64,000 nucleotides of DNA from Rhizophagus irregularis (GCF_026210795.1 NC_089447.1:312501-376500), one strand, 5' to 3'. Shown: positions 12,030 to 25,034, counted from the first letter of the stretch. The notes: generated by a model from the sequence alone, not told the origin. Translations and numbers: made by a program.

Positions 12030-14323
12030 ATGGAACTTATAAAATTAAATGATGAAAATTCTTTTGATCCAACACCAAAATTAAAATCTAGTCCCGTACC
12101 GATTTTTTTTGTTTCATTTAATTGTAATGATAAAAATTGTTTTCATTGTGGAGAAGAATATACAGAAATGACTATTTACGATCAAAGATATTGCAAAAAA
12201 TGTTTATCGTATTATTTAACCGATATAACCGATACTAATAATATATGCTTGGACGTACATTTATTCACAAAGGAACTGGAATGTAATAAACATGAAATAA
12301 GTAGCACAAAAGTACCACAAAATATCCAAGAATGCTGTAGAAATTGTTTGACAATATTATGCTTTAAACAAATATCTGATTATCACTTTGACCGGGATGT
12401 GAATAGTGATTCATACATTTTATACAAAAATTTAATTGAAAGCGTAAAATATTGTAAACTATGTGGAAAATTATTATATAAAGAAACAGACACAAAGAAG
12501 ATAATATTGTGTTCGGGTTGTTATCTAATATCTTCTGGATGTATCGAATCAACCTTTACTAAAAAGTTTATTTCAATTATTTATTTACCATGGTGGGATG
12601 ATGTGTCTCAGTGTTATTATTGTGATGAAGAATTAGTATTTACATCAAACTGTCAAAAGTATTGTATGTATTGTATTGTATTTTTTATTGGGTGTAGATA
12701 CTGTTTAACAACAAATATTATTTTTGGATATACAAATCAATCGCAATGTAAAAAGTGCAAGAGAATATCAACTATTACTATTGATATTAGAAAGATTATT
12801 ATAAGTGGGAATAGCGTTTTAGATGATTTTCTTCTTAGTACAAGATCATGTCAATCAGCAATAACTAAATTTGCTAATAAAATAAAAAATATTGATAAAC
12901 TGTACGACTCGTTAGAAATGCATTATATTTTAAGTTATGATATTGAAACATATAAATTTATGAATTATATACCATATTCTCAATTTACAAATGTAAAAGA
13001 ATTAGCAGAAGGAGGATTTAGTATTGTGTATCAAGCAACTTGGTTAGATGGTCCAAAATATACTAGTGATATAATTGCTATTTTAAAAAGATTTAAAAAT
13101 TCTCAGGACACTGACAAATATTTTGTAAATGAGGTAAATATTTTAGGTTAAAAAATTCGTATTTGTTATATGAAATTTAAATTTAATCTTTAAATTTATA
13201 GTTAAAGTCGAATTATCATTGTTATAATTATGCTGCGTTGATTAAAACTTATGGTTTTACAAAAGATCCTCAATTAGATATATATATATTAGTTATGCAA
13301 TATGCTCCAGAAGGAGATTTACATAAGTAATTACAAAAGAACTTTACAAAAATTAAATGGAAAAATAAATTACAAATCCTATATTGTATTGCAGATGGGT
13401 ATTTATATTTTAAATATATTGGTAAATGATTAATTTATGATACAAATTTATTAATTACTTTTACTTTTTAGACTTCGTGAAATTCATAATGCAAATTTCA
13501 TACATCGAGATATCCACAGTGGAAATGTATTGGTAAGTTCGCTTACAGATTGTAAAGTCGGAGATCTAGGATTATCACGACCTACGAATGATATCTCACC
13601 GGATAATGAAATATATGGAGTGATACCTTATATTGCACCAGAAATATTTAAAGGGTCTGCATTTTCTAAAGAATCTGATATTTATAGCCTGGGTATGATT
13701 ATGTGGGAACTGACAACAGGTTGTAAGCCTTTTGCTAATTTTGAACATGATCATAGTCTTATTTATAAAATTATTGATGGTGTACGACCTGAAATTACAA
13801 AAGACACACCAGAATTCTATGCTAATTTAATGAAAAGATGTTGGGATCCTGATCCCAAAAAAAGACCTTCTATAAATGATATTTATGATATTAGTAGCAA
13901 ATGTGTTATATTAATTGATCAATCATTCAATAAACAATTTGATCAAGCTGAATTAATAAGGGAAGAGTTAATAGATTCAAAGAAGCTTGGTCCTGAGTTC
14001 AGTGAAAAGCCTCATCCAAAAGCTATTTATACAAGCAGATCATTAAACTCATACATTTCCAAATGTTCATCTATATTTTCTAAATGTTCATCAATAAGTT
14101 TTACATCAAATGGTATGTATATATAATGCTATTTAATAAAAGTATTCTTTGGATAGATAAATTAATTTTCTTTTTTTTTTTATAGATTACACTTCGGAAG
14201 AATTAAAATTAGATATAGATATTGAAAGGTATTATAAATTAAAAATATTTGTCATTTATAATCTAATCAAACACCGAAAGTCTTCAACAAATACAATTTT
14301 ATATTAATAGTGGACTCAATTAA
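12030..14323 (+). CDS. TKL-type protein kinase with Cys-rich N terminus; one in-frame stop
   Basis: Five exons by splice signals and frame: 12030-13133, 13202-13398, 13472-14114, 14186-14228, 14311-14323 (the last two less sure). The first ~300 residues hold repeated CxxC pairs (FHCGEEY..YCKKC, KLCGKL..LCSGC, YYCDEEL..YCMYC), probably zinc-binding. The kinase domain follows: Gly loop AEGGFSIVY, lysine in IAILKRF, catalytic HRDIHSGNV, GDLGLSRP in place of DFG, APEIF, DIYSLGMIMWEL, and CWDPDPKKRPS. This layout is typical of the expanded kinases of Rhizophagus; a role as Ser/Thr or Tyr kinase is inferred. In exon 2 the codon at 13328-13330 is TAA inside ..GDLHK*LQKNF.., where the family has Tyr. 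All other frames and splice sites are intact, so this may be a recent null allele, a read-through codon or a base error. Confidence 0.8.
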
Positions 14324-16318
14324 GAGAAATATTGAAGAATTAAATATTAATTCTTGTGAATATAATGGTAAATATTTTATTTGATTTAAAATATTATTAA
14401 AATTTGTTGCTTATATTATTTATTTATTTTTCCATTTTTAAAAATAGGAAAACGCATTAAAAATTTATTTTCAGTTATTTATGAACTCCTCTCAGCAACT
14501 TATTCATGAAAAAAAATGTAGGATTTTGTAGTCAACATATTTTTTATTTAATTGTCTATTATAAAAATTTTTATTTATATTTAATTATTTATATTATATT
14601 ATATATTGCGTCAACGAATTTTTTATTTATATTATTTATTATAAAAATTTTTTATTTATGTTAATTTCTGGTTATTATTAAAAAATGGTCGCGCATTTTG
14701 CAAATTTTTCCAATAGTTTTGGATGTACATTTTGATTAAATTTAAGTAAATATTAAACATATGTCGTAAAATACTAAATTACTAATGTCTTACGCTTCTG
14801 CTGTATACTTTGGCAATTTCTCAGATAGAGTCACCGTACAAAAATTTTCATATCTTTATATTCTTTTTTTAAAAATAATTTGGCAAGGAATTTCCATAAT
14901 TGATATACTAAGTTTGTTAGTAATAAAGTAATATACGTCATTTACTACTTTTTTTAAAGATTTTACGTAAGTGATAATCGTGTATGATTGGGCGTTAACT
15001 TTTTATAATATATTATAGCTTATCAGTAAAATCTATTTAAACTTTCATTTATTTCTCTGTTCTTGAAAATGCCACGTCAAAAAAAAGGTGTTTTCTTTAT
15101 TTATAGTTTATTTGATACTATAAATAAACTCAACATAAATCAATATAGTTTTTTGATACTATGAATAAACTTTAGTCAATATACTATAAAAAATATCTAA
15201 AATTAAAACATGTTATGGTCATATATAACTGTACGATAATATTTAATAAAAAGCGGGAAAATCGAGTTTTTTCTATGATCATTTAATATCTTTTAAGTTC
15301 ACAAGAATCAAATAATTCGTGACAGGTACTGCTTTTGCTTTTTGGACTTGAATCTACTATCTAGATCAGTGATGGGATTGATACTGTGGTATTATGATCA
15401 GCTTTTTTTCGATTCTTATTTTTAATAATTATTTTTTGCTAATTTTTTTTTGTTCTTTCACCCTTTAGATTTGGGATCAGTGATTGGATCGATACTGCGG
15501 TGCTATGTAAACGCCTTTTTTTCCGATTTTTATTTTTAATATTTTTTTTTTTCATATGCTAATTACTTTTTACTAATCTTTTTTCATCATATTTTTTTTT
15601 CGTTATTTCATCTTTTTAATAGGTTTGAATAAAGGTCAGTGCTGCGATATAATTGAAATAAACATATTTTTTTTTATTTGAATAGTAAACATGTTTTGTA
15701 TGATTTTTTTTTTTTATGTATTTTTCTACTTACTTTAACAATCTTTAATGTATAAGGACTATAAATTTGAGGTTTAATTACGACTGAAGATTGGTGTTAA
15801 AAATGAGAGTTTTTGAAAAAATTCAAAATATTTTACTCAATATATTTTAAATCTCTATAAAAATTTCAAGATAGTACAGAGGTAAAAAAAATAACGAGGA
15901 AGTCGAGGAACGGACATTTGTCGATCAGTCACATGATTTCTGATATTTTTGAGATTGACTTAATGCGCAGTAACTGCTTGTGGCGACAGTGGCGTAATTT
16001 ATTCGTATTTGAGTCGTTCTGAAAAGCAACACAATAAGCGGGTAAAAGCCTGTGCAGTATACAGAATAAAGATATTTGCAAGACAATCCAGTTCCAAAAA
16101 TTATTATTTTATTTATTTTATGTGAAGTTGGCAAGGACATCAAAGGAGTATGATTGACCCCGAAGGGAAAGGAATTCCAAAAATTATTAAATTGTAGGCA
16201 ACGAAATTATAGTTAAAAGTTACACTATCACGTTACCATTTTGTTACTACTTTGTCACCAAAATAGCTTTTCAGCAAAGCATATTAAGTGCTATAGCACT
16301 TAGATGAGAGCGTTCATT
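14324..16318. other. No gene seen; two-copy direct repeat at about 15363-15620
   Basis: A+T-rich DNA. Within it two diverged direct copies (15363-15475 and 15476-15620) share GATCAGTGATgGGATtGATACTG-type sequence followed by a T-rich stretch. An open frame on the minus strand (15925-16143) resembles nothing I know. Confidence 0.45.
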
Positions 16319-16326
16319 TATATAAA
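16319..16326 (+). promoter_or_regulatory. TATA box of family S relic
   Basis: TATATAAA followed by CTCCGATTTTGTCA, 85 nt before the ATG at 16411, matching the core promoter of the other S copies. Confidence 0.6.
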
Positions 16327-16410
16327 CTCCGATTTTGTCATAATCATTTCGTTCATTTAAATTATTTAAATAACAAAAAAAAAACCTTCACTTGTTACTA
16401 AAAGAGCAAG

Positions 16411-16800
16411 ATGCTTACTTTACCAGTTAATATTAATCCAGTCGCAATAATTATGCAATCTGATTAATTATTAAAGGAAGGTTTTTCATAGTACATCGAA
16501 TGACAAAATTTTTTAAAATTATTCAGAAAATTCCGATTTTTTTTTAATTTAATGATTTTGATTATAAACTTGGAATTTTTCTAACTATCATCGGGGTGAT
16601 GATCACCTGTGACTGAAATTATGATGATTACCAGCATTAAAAAAATATAGTGCCATTAAAAATTGATAATTCTGGCCAACGGTGATGATCACCCCGGTGA
16701 TTTGAAGTAAAAAGCATAAACTTAATTACGATCATAAATTTTTTATCTACATCATACAACGAGTTATGATTTAATAAAGAGGACATATAATTCTTACTGT
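16411..16800 (+). pseudogene. Relic of family S gene with a short transposon inside
   Basis: ATG at 16411, then LPVNINPVAIIMQSD and a stop where the intact proteins continue QLFIKGRFF. GRFFIVHRMTK-like remnants follow, then FDYKL. The coding match breaks at an ATAAACTT (16564-16571) and resumes after a second ATAAACTT (16716-16723) with NYDHKF. Further stops and a lost C terminus make it non-functional. Confidence 0.8.
16572..16715. mobile_element. MITE with GGGGTGATGATCACC inverted repeats in a family S relic
   Basis: About 144 bp between two copies of ATAAACTT, which looks like an 8-bp target-site duplication. The arms carry ATCATCGGGGTGATGATCACC-like and GGTGATGATCACCCCGGTGA-like inverted repeats, with a further ~15 bp of weaker terminal similarity. 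Removing the insert and one ATAAACTT restores collinearity with the intact S genes. Confidence 0.7.
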
Positions 16801-17120
16801 AGTTTCATTTATTTGTTAATTAGCAACAATAAAAAAAAAATTATGAAGTATTATTATTCTGAAGTCTTATTAAGAGGGAAAGTATATACTCGGTGATATT
16901 TAAATTAAATGACTAATCAGTTTATATGTATCTCATATATAATAAGTACTATTTATTTATTACAAAATTTACATACTAATTTTAATTAAAAGAATTAGTT
17001 AATGGTTCCTTCTCAATATTAATATTGAGAGGATGATAGAAAATAATTAGACTAGACTACTGTAATTAATTTATTATTATTTTTATGAATTGTAAATAGG
17101 TTAATAATATATTAATATAA

Positions 17121-18956
17121 TTAAATTTCATGCCTAGGTTTTTTTGATGCAAGGGATTCAGATGACGATCCAGGTTGTTCAAAATCAGAATCATTCAATT
17201 CCTTCTCAGAGTACCTACACATAAATTCTTCATGATAAATTTTATATGCTTTAGTACCATTATAATTATCTTTTAATTCATCAAACAATTTAGCCAATTC
17301 ATTCTGATCTGAATAACAATCCATCTCGTTAAACTTTCTTTTATTATTATTTTTATAATAATAATTAACTTTGGGTCTGTCATACTCATGATTTATATCA
17401 TATGGTAAATTGCGTTGTAATTTTAGACCAAACAAAATTGGCAAGCTTATTTTAAAAAATGGTTTGATAATTTCTTCATCTTTCGCCATCATTAAATATG
17501 GTAAATAATTTCTTTTAAATGGAAACTTTTCTTTGCAAAATTCTAGATAAATGGAGCAAATGGAATTAAAAGCTTGTTTAGTAAGATGTTCTGGAACATC
17601 TAATTCAGGATTTTCTTGTAATTTTAAATCTATCCAAATTCTTGATTCTAAAATATCATCAAAACATTGATGTGTAATTTTATAATTTGGACCATATTTC
17701 TTAAGTATCCAATAATAAATATTTGAATGAACTGATAATGATCTCATTTCTACAGATTTTATTGAATCAATATCATATTTAAAACCAACATTATAATGTT
17801 TTAATGCTTTTTCCCAAGCTTTTTCAGGTTGATCATCAATATATTTAATTAAAAATTCCAATAAATCAAATTTTTTATGTTTTCTCTCAGGTTTTGCTGT
17901 TTGAATAAGACAGGAGCAAGCAATTACTGATTTTGGTTCTTTACGAATATTTTGAAACGAATCCATCAAAAGATCCCCAATCTCATCTAATCTATGTTCA
18001 AATAATTGAAATGCTGCTTCCATAACAGTTTCGGTTAATTGAAATCCAACAGCAAGTAGTTGTCTTAAACGGGTTACAACGGAATCAATGTCAGGAATTA
18101 TCCAATTAGTGGGTGGAGTAGGAGGAAATAAAATTAAAAAGGCGCCTTGCATCACGAGATCGTTGACATCACTGCAAATTCTATGGTATCCAATTTCTTT
18201 CCATAAATTTATTAAATCAGGATGTATCAATATCGCTCTAGCCACGACATTAAGTTGACGACTATTTTCATAGCCATCCTTCGGAGGATAATCTTCATGA
18301 GCTCTCGCTTGCATTAATTGAATATATTCTATGGTATCTTCGAAAATAGGTTTAGGACGAGGGGGAAAAGGCACAAACTTTTTATTTAAAATCAAATCTT
18401 CAATTTCACTAAGATTTTGATGAAGTTTTTGAGGAGCATCATTAATGACAAGAGGACCGGCTGATAAGAAATGAAATAATTCCATATCATTTCCTTTCGT
18501 CTCAAGACCATGATCACTTAAAGTATTATATCCTTCAGTGATTAGTTTAGTAAAAATTGGTAAAGGTAAATTACTAGCCCAAGGAGAACGAAGTTTCTTT
18601 TTAAAGTCACGAATTCTATCAAAATCAATTTGATTTGCATTATGTTGGATCTTTTGTTCTATAAGTTTTTCATCATAAGGCCCAAATTGCATTATTAGAC
18701 GTTGTATAAAATATCTAGAAATTAAGGCTTTTCGTGTGAGCAAAACCTGAACAACGTCAAGCGTTAAAAAATCGTTTCCAAGCCTAACGCCATGAAATAA
18801 AGCGTGGGAACGACCATATTTATATATTAGCCATTCCCCGCGAACATGAGGATCTTGCGAGACAGCATACCATTTGCGATCTGTAAGTATAAGTGAAATA
18901 GGTGTTTCTATAAATTTGAATATTTCACTTCTTATTTCATGAAGTAGAGACTGCAT
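17121..18956 (-). CDS. Family A protein (611 aa), F-box-like N terminus
   Basis: Single-exon frame of 611 codons from ATG at 18956. The N terminus (MQSLLHEIRSEIFKFI.., residues 1-45) has the spacing of an F-box (hydrophobic helix, then LILTDRKWYAVSQ), and I infer, not see, a role in SCF-type ubiquitin ligases. Further conserved blocks shared with the copy at 25515: HALFHGVRLGNDF, ISRYFIQRL, SPWASNLPLPIF, GNDMELFHFLSAGP, KKFVPFPPRPKP, YPPKDGYENSRQLNV and VMQGAFLILFPPTPPTNW (about residues 75-300), a helical C-terminal half, and a basic tail (KKPRHE). No signal peptide or membrane segment. It belongs to a large family I associate with Glomeromycotina; biochemical role unknown. First member of a tandem triplet with 21585-23225 and 25515-27317. 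Confidence 0.85.
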   Translation of the reverse strand: MQSLLHEIRSEIFKFIETPISLILTDRKWYAVSQDPHVRGEWLIYKYGRSHALFHGVRLGNDFLTLDVVQVLLTRKALISRYFIQRLIMQFGPYDEKLIEQKIQHNANQIDFDRIRDFKKKLRSPWASNLPLPIFTKLITEGYNTLSDHGLETKGNDMELFHFLSAGPLVINDAPQKLHQNLSEIEDLILNKKFVPFPPRPKPIFEDTIEYIQLMQARAHEDYPPKDGYENSRQLNVVARAILIHPDLINLWKEIGYHRICSDVNDLVMQGAFLILFPPTPPTNWIIPDIDSVVTRLRQLLAVGFQLTETVMEAAFQLFEHRLDEIGDLLMDSFQNIRKEPKSVIACSCLIQTAKPERKHKKFDLLEFLIKYIDDQPEKAWEKALKHYNVGFKYDIDSIKSVEMRSLSVHSNIYYWILKKYGPNYKITHQCFDDILESRIWIDLKLQENPELDVPEHLTKQAFNSICSIYLEFCKEKFPFKRNYLPYLMMAKDEEIIKPFFKISLPILFGLKLQRNLPYDINHEYDRPKVNYYYKNNNKRKFNEMDCYSDQNELAKLFDELKDNYNGTKAYKIYHEEFMCRYSEKELNDSDFEQPGSSSESLASKKPRHEI

Positions 18957-21584
18957 TTTTTGATCTTTTTTGTGGAGTATTTTTTTTTTTTTTTTGTGAA
19001 AGTATTTTTTTTTTAATGATCAAGTTCTTATAAATATTTTGTAAATTGATAATCATAGCCATTGTTTATTAAAATCCCGGTTCGATAATTTAAATTAAAT
19101 GAACTAAATGATCATTTGCAAATCTTTTAATAAACATAATAATGTTTATTCATACCTTTTTTTGTACATAATTCAGCTCTTTCATTCCATTTTCATTGAC
19201 TATGGCATTATGATTTTGGGTAACGTTACAGTGAAATAGACTGAATCGTTTATTTTGATTAGATCTTTGCATATTAAAGATAATAATTGATTTGTTTTAT
19301 ATTGTCGATTTTATCTTATTATTTTTTTAATGACCAATTTTTAAACAAATTATATTGAAATTTTTAATTAATTATTATAAAGTATTAATTAATAATTATT
19401 ACGCTGTGCTCAACGTATACTATATAATTTCTCATCAACATTTGGCAATAATTTCTAATAATATTTTTTAACTTTTAATTCTCAGTGGAGAAACACATTT
19501 CTTTTTAAAAATCTAAGAATATTTTTAAATAAGCACGATTAAGACGAAAGAACCAGTTTTTATAATATCAAACTTATCATGTTCAATTATAATAAAACTT
19601 AAAAACTGTTTGACAAATCAAAATTAAGTTTTATTCGGACTTTGAATAAATTTAAACATTTTATTTACTTTTTTGTTTAGAACAAAGAGAAAGAGAATAA
19701 GCATATTCATAGTAAAAAACTTAAATTTTAGAAACTGTTTTCATTTTATAAAAGTAATATATTTATTTTATATAATATAATAAATGCTTTATAGTCAAAT
19801 ATATAACATATTAAATAATTGTACTGCGAGTTCATTTAAATTTTCGCCTTAAAAATTATTTCATTTTTCATTTTTTTCAAAAAAAAATATGCATTTACTT
19901 TAATCTTACATTTATTGACCAATAATTTAGGTAAATACAAATTTGTTGTGTAATCAGGGACTCAGGGTTCAATCTTTTTTTAATGTTTCACAAAGACATT
20001 GGCTTTTATATTAAACGAGTTTATTACTGTAAATTTATTTACTTAATTTGTTCTTATAAGTACAATTAAATAATCTAATGTGTAAATAAAAGTTAAAAAT
20101 AAATAAATAGTACCCATTTTTCTATAATTTCTTTAATATGTAGAACTTATTCAATAAGACAGTAAAAAATTGGACTAATCCTTTTTATTCTATGTTTGAA
20201 TGTAATATATGACATCAACATTTGTTATAGAAGTTCATAAAAAGTAATTTAACAATGGGATATACATTTTGCATTCATTAGCTGGATGTGTAACAAATAT
20301 TTCATTGAAAATGACTAAATGCTTGAATGATCAGATTTAACATTTCAATGTTACAAAGACTTTGTGATACCCATCGTTATAATTTTGAAAATTTTATCAA
20401 TAAACTTATAATCACTTTACAAATTATGGAAATTATGACAAAAATTAGGAGTTCATTTATTGTAAAATTACTCATAAAAAAAATTTATCATCAAAAAAAA
20501 AGTACTATTTGTTATCGAAAGAAAACAAATAAATTACTAGTAAACTTTACAGGGGGTGGTTGTAGCGATGGTTCCGTTGTTGAAAAAATCACTGATTCGT
20601 TTGTCAGCGATACTTGTTAATTGTTTTAATAATTTTAACTATCCCTTTTTAAAAAAGTTGTTCTTCTGTAACTAAAACCACTAATAAAAATGAATTAATC
20701 AATGTCATTTTCATATAACATTTTAGCATACTAACAGTATTCCCATTGTATTGACGGTAAAAAATTAACACGACCGAATATGGTAATAAAATTTGGGGTG
20801 TTTAAGCAGGAATACTTTCTTCAAAAAAAATAAAAATTACCATCACTTCTGAAGCTTTCAAATTTAGATACTGTCTATCCAGAAGGTATCGGGACATTCC
20901 GCTGAAAGCCATTTCGCTTAAAGGACGCTTCACCGAAAAATAGGGCCAACATTATGTAGCATTATTATGAATAACTCAGGCCAGAGCTTATTTGGCAAAA
21001 TGACTTTCGGCGAAATATCCTCGATACCATCCTAAATGATATATTATTTGACACCATTTCTTTGGTAATCAAAATAAATCCGATATCCAATCAGAGGGCA
21101 AATGTCTAATTAGTAGGTAATTGATTCAACATTTTAATACGATAAAATCTGGTGAAAAAAAATGTGTTAGACGCAACAAATATGAGTTTACAAAGGCTTT
21201 TTTTTTTTTATCTAATTTCTCTATTTTTATATATAATTTCTTTGAATTTTGTATTTTAAGACTTCAAACAACTATGCTTTTCTTCTTTTAAATTTTTAAA
21301 TTTTTACAATTTATATCAATAAATGATCTGCGCCAAGCGAACCGACGCCTAGTGGTAAAGTTGTTGTAAGTGCTTAAATCTAATAAAAATAATGTTTTAT
21401 AAATAATATCGAGTTCATAGTTTATTATTCACTTTTTTTCCTTTGAAGTTGCTAAAACATATAATAAAGTTAAAATATCATGAAGAAGTTACGGATTTTA
21501 AAGTTTAATAATGATAAAGTTGGTAGTTCAAATGATCTAAATAAGAATTTTAATCACTATATAATTTTTTTTCTTTAAATTAAT
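18957..21584. other. Intergenic spacer, paralogous to 23226-25514
   Basis: The spacer between the first two tandem family A copies. Its parts at about 19130-19900 and 20150-20480 match, with many changes, 23280-24060 and 24520-24790, so the duplicated unit of about 4 kb includes non-coding flank. An open frame at 20327-20620 lies in the duplicated flank, is not preserved in the second copy and is probably chance. A MITE (20885-21028) is present here and absent at the matching place in the second spacer. Confidence 0.6.
20885..21028. mobile_element. MITE, GCCGAAAGCC family, copy 1
   Basis: Starts GGTATCGGGACATTCCGC and ends, as reverse complement, GGTATCGAGGATATTTCGCC. The ~33-bp inverted repeats carry CTGAAAGCCATTTCGC. 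The core AATAGGGCCAACATTATG and AACTCAGGCCAGAG is shared with 51178-51304 and 61749-61882. This copy is the most diverged of the three. No coding capacity. Confidence 0.75.
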
Positions 21585-23225
21585 TTAGTTAGTCATTATT
21601 TGATTATTATTAACTTCTGATCTGTTATATTCGTAATTTATATCATACGGTAATTTTATATTTAATTCTAAACCTGATAAAATTTTCGAGAACCGCCCGA
21701 TGATTTCTTCATTTTTGACCAATTTTAAATATGGAAAATAATTTGCTTTAAACGGGACTTTATCGTTACAATATTTTTGATAAATGGAGCAAATGGAATT
21801 AAAAGCTTGTAAAGTAAGATGTTCTGGAATATCTCTTTCAGGATTTTCTTGTAATTTTAAATCTATCCAAATTCTTGATTCTAAAATATCATCAAAACAT
21901 TGTTGCGTAATTCTAGAGTTTGGACCATATTCTTTAAGTACCCAATCATAAAAGCTTGAATTAACTGATAATGATCTCATTTTTGATAGTTTAATCGAAT
22001 TAGCATCATATTTAAACGCAACGTTATAATGATTAAGTACGTATTTTAGAGCTGTTTCTGCTGGTTGATCAATTTCATTAATTAAGAATTCCAATAAATT
22101 AAAATTTTCATGATCTCTTTCGGGTTTTAAGGTTTTAATTAGACAAGAACGAACAATAGCGAATTTTGATTCATTACGAATTACTTGAAACGAACTTATC
22201 AAAAGATCTCCAATTTCATTTAATCTAAGTTTAAATAAATGAAACGTTTCTTCCATAACAACTCTTGTTAATTGAAATCCAACAGCAAGTAGTTGTCTTA
22301 AACGGGTTACAACGAAATCAATGTCAGGAATTATCCAATTAGTGGGTGGAGTAGGAGGAAATAAAGTTAAAAAAGCGCCTTGCATCACGAGATCGTTAAC
22401 ATCACTGCAAATTTCGTAATACCCAATTTCTTTCCACATATAAACTAAATCAGGATAAATTAATATTGCTCTAGCAATAACATTTAGTTGACGACTATTT
22501 TCGTAACCATCTTTTGGTGGGTAATCGTCTTGAGATCTGTCTTGTATTAATTGAATATGATATTCTATGGTATCTTCGTAAATAAATTTAGGACGGGTGG
22601 AAAAGGTACAAACTTTTTGTTTAAAATCAAATCTTTAATATCACTAAGATTTTGGAAAAGTTTTTGAGGATCATCATTAATGCTGGTAAGAGTGTCGGCA
22701 GGGTCAGATAAGTAATGAAATAATTCCATATCATTTCCCTTAACCACAAGATCACGATTATATCCTTCAATAATTAATTGAGTAAAAATTGGTGAAGGTA
22801 AATTACTAGTCCAAGAACCTAATTTTTTTTTGAAGAGACCAAGTACTGTTGTCAAAATCAACTTGATTTGCGTTATGTTTATTTCTAATTTCTATAAGCT
22901 TCTTACCTTCAGATCCGATACTCATTAATAAACGTTGTATGAAATATCTAGAAATTATTGCATTTCTTACAAGTAAATTTCGAACAAGGCCGACTGTTAT
23001 GAAGTCGCTCCCAAGTCTCACCGCGTGAAATATGGCGTGGGTTTTACCATACTTATAAATTAACCATTCTGCACGAGCATAAGGATCTTGCGTTATGGCA
23101 TACCATTTGCGATCTGTTAGAATAAGTGAAATAGGTGTGTCTACATATTTAAATATGATAATTCTCAGTTCATAATATAGGGACTGCATTTTGTGTTCTT
23201 TTTTATGAAGTATTTCTTTTTTCAT
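21585..23225 (-). pseudogene. Family A gene copy with two frameshifts and a shortened C terminus
   Basis: Collinear with 17121-18956 and 25515-27317. Two ATG codons are possible (23225, or 23189 matching the MQSL start of the paralogues). The first frame runs to about 22810 (..NQVDFDNSTW..); a shift there moves to a second frame (KKKLGSWTSNLPSP.. to KKFVPFPP). A one-base deletion just after VPFPP, near 22595, moves to the third frame (RPKFIYEDTIEY, DGYENSRQLNV, MWKEIGYYEICSDVNDLV) that ends at 21585. The last ~70 residues of the paralogues are missing. Two shifts argue for a pseudogene unless they are assembly errors in A or C runs. Confidence 0.8.
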
Positions 23226-24078
23226 GGCCTCCGAGAAGCTTTGTTTATATAATATTTAAGTTATAGGTAAATTATCATCATTATTGCATTCATGTTAATC
23301 ATTGCACTAAAAATCATTGCACTACGCATCATTGCTTATAAATTTAATTACTCTTTCATTGATTATTGGAATTTGATCTTGTGATTTTTGGTAACGTTAC
23401 AACGAAATATGTGAACGAATCGCTCATAATAATTAAAGATAATTCATTTTTTGATTTGCTTGTTCTTATTCTTTTATAATAACCAATACTACCTAGATTA
23501 AAAAAATTATGACGAAATATATCGATTATTAATTTGCAATTAATATTATAAAGTATCAATATTTAGAGTACCAGTTTTAATAATATTTTTAATCTTGATA
23601 AGAGACACATTTCTTTTTAAGAATTTAAGAATATTTAAATTTGATACTGAATAGGCACGAAAAAGACGATAAAAAGAAGGGAAAGAAAGATTTTTATAAT
23701 ATTGGTATCAAATTATGTTAAATTAGCTAGATAACTCCGGTCTTATTACCAAAATGTTATTGATCAAAATTAGTACTATACGGTGATTACAGGTACAAAG
23801 GGAATGAGAATATTTATACTAAATACTGCCAAATTTAAAAAATTATATTAAAGCAATTCAATTATGTCATTTGATAATTACCATAAATACTATAATATAC
23901 AGTATCTTATATAGTCAAAATTTAAATTCATTTCAAATTATTTATGAATAACAAAAATTTTTAAAAATCATTCAATGCATAATAAATTATTAACAATTTC
24001 TGTGTTTGCAACTACGAGTTCGTTTAAATATTATTTTTAAAATTTATTCTTTTATTCATATTTTTCGGAGAAATCTGT

Positions 24079-24187
24079 CCCTATAAAAAATTTTTCAAAA
24101 AAATGGTCACGTGCCTGAGTTTCTGCGGAATAAAAACTAAAAAAATGATCATTTATCGGAGTTTTTTCCAGAATTTTTTTTATAGGT
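24079..24187. mobile_element. MITE, CCCTATAAAAAATT termini
   Basis: Left end CCCTATAAAAAATTTTTC; reverse complement of right end CCTATAAAAAAAATTC. About 109 bp with CACGTG inside. Relatives with similar ends are at 37742-37940 and, more distantly, 24914-25034. Confidence 0.5.
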
Positions 24188-24913
24188 GTGGTGTATATAC
24201 TTGTACCTTAACTATGAAATACACTGACCAATTTAGTTAAATTCTTGTATTTTTAAAATCAGATTGATTTAATCTTTATAGCTGGCGTTTCACAAAGATA
24301 ATACATCTCAGCTTTCAAGCTTTCATATGACTATTTTTACTGGAGATTTATATATTTACTTAATTTGCTCTTATAAATATATCTAAATGGTTATTTAATA
24401 GGTAAATGCAAGCTAAAATTAAATAAAAATAGCGCACAATTAGCTTTACTTATTATTCTTTTAATAGACATTTACAAGATCAATGAAGACAGTAAAAATT
24501 AAAAAATCGGAAAAACACACTAATACTTTTTTGTTATATGTTTGAATGTAAATAGGGTCATATGGAAAGTCATTATGACATCAAATATTGTTGTATTAGT
24601 ACATAAAAAGCAATTGAACAATGAAAGCATATCATTTGCATGTGCGACAAACAATCATTGGGAATGCTTAAACGCTTTGACCAATAATCCAATATAAATT
24701 AAAAGATTTTGTGATACAATATTATAATTTTAAATTTTATTATCAACCAAATTTGTAATTGTGTTTGCGAATTACGTAATAAAATTCAGGAGCCCACTTA
24801 TTGATTATGATTAGTCGATAAAAATCAATTATTATCTGAAAAAAAAAAATACCATTTACAATCGAAAGAAAAAAATAACCGGTTTGATTGGATTAGTATA
24901 TATATCACCAAAG

Positions 24914-25034
24914 TCCATCTGTAAAAATTCCGTGAAATTTCCATGTTTTGAAGTAATAAATTCCGTGAGTATGATAGTACATTTACGGAAATAACATGGA
25001 ATAAAAGAAAACACGGAATAAATTTTTTATGGAG
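24914..25034. mobile_element. MITE with CCGTG/CACGG inverted repeats
   Basis: Left end TCCATCTGTAAAAATTCCGTG-like; reverse complement of the right end TCTCCATAAAAAATTTATTC, then CGTG. It lies in the second tandem family A spacer. The matching part of the first spacer (near 20540) lacks it, so it arrived after that duplication. Confidence 0.55.

Noticed and set aside
13322-13400. Treating the TAA at 13328 as part of an intron
   Set aside because: No acceptor nearby would rejoin the hinge region; the following codons LQKNF and KWKNKLQILY fit the family directly.
20327-20620. 97-codon frame between family A copies
   Set aside because: The paralogous spacer near 24700 does not keep the frame.
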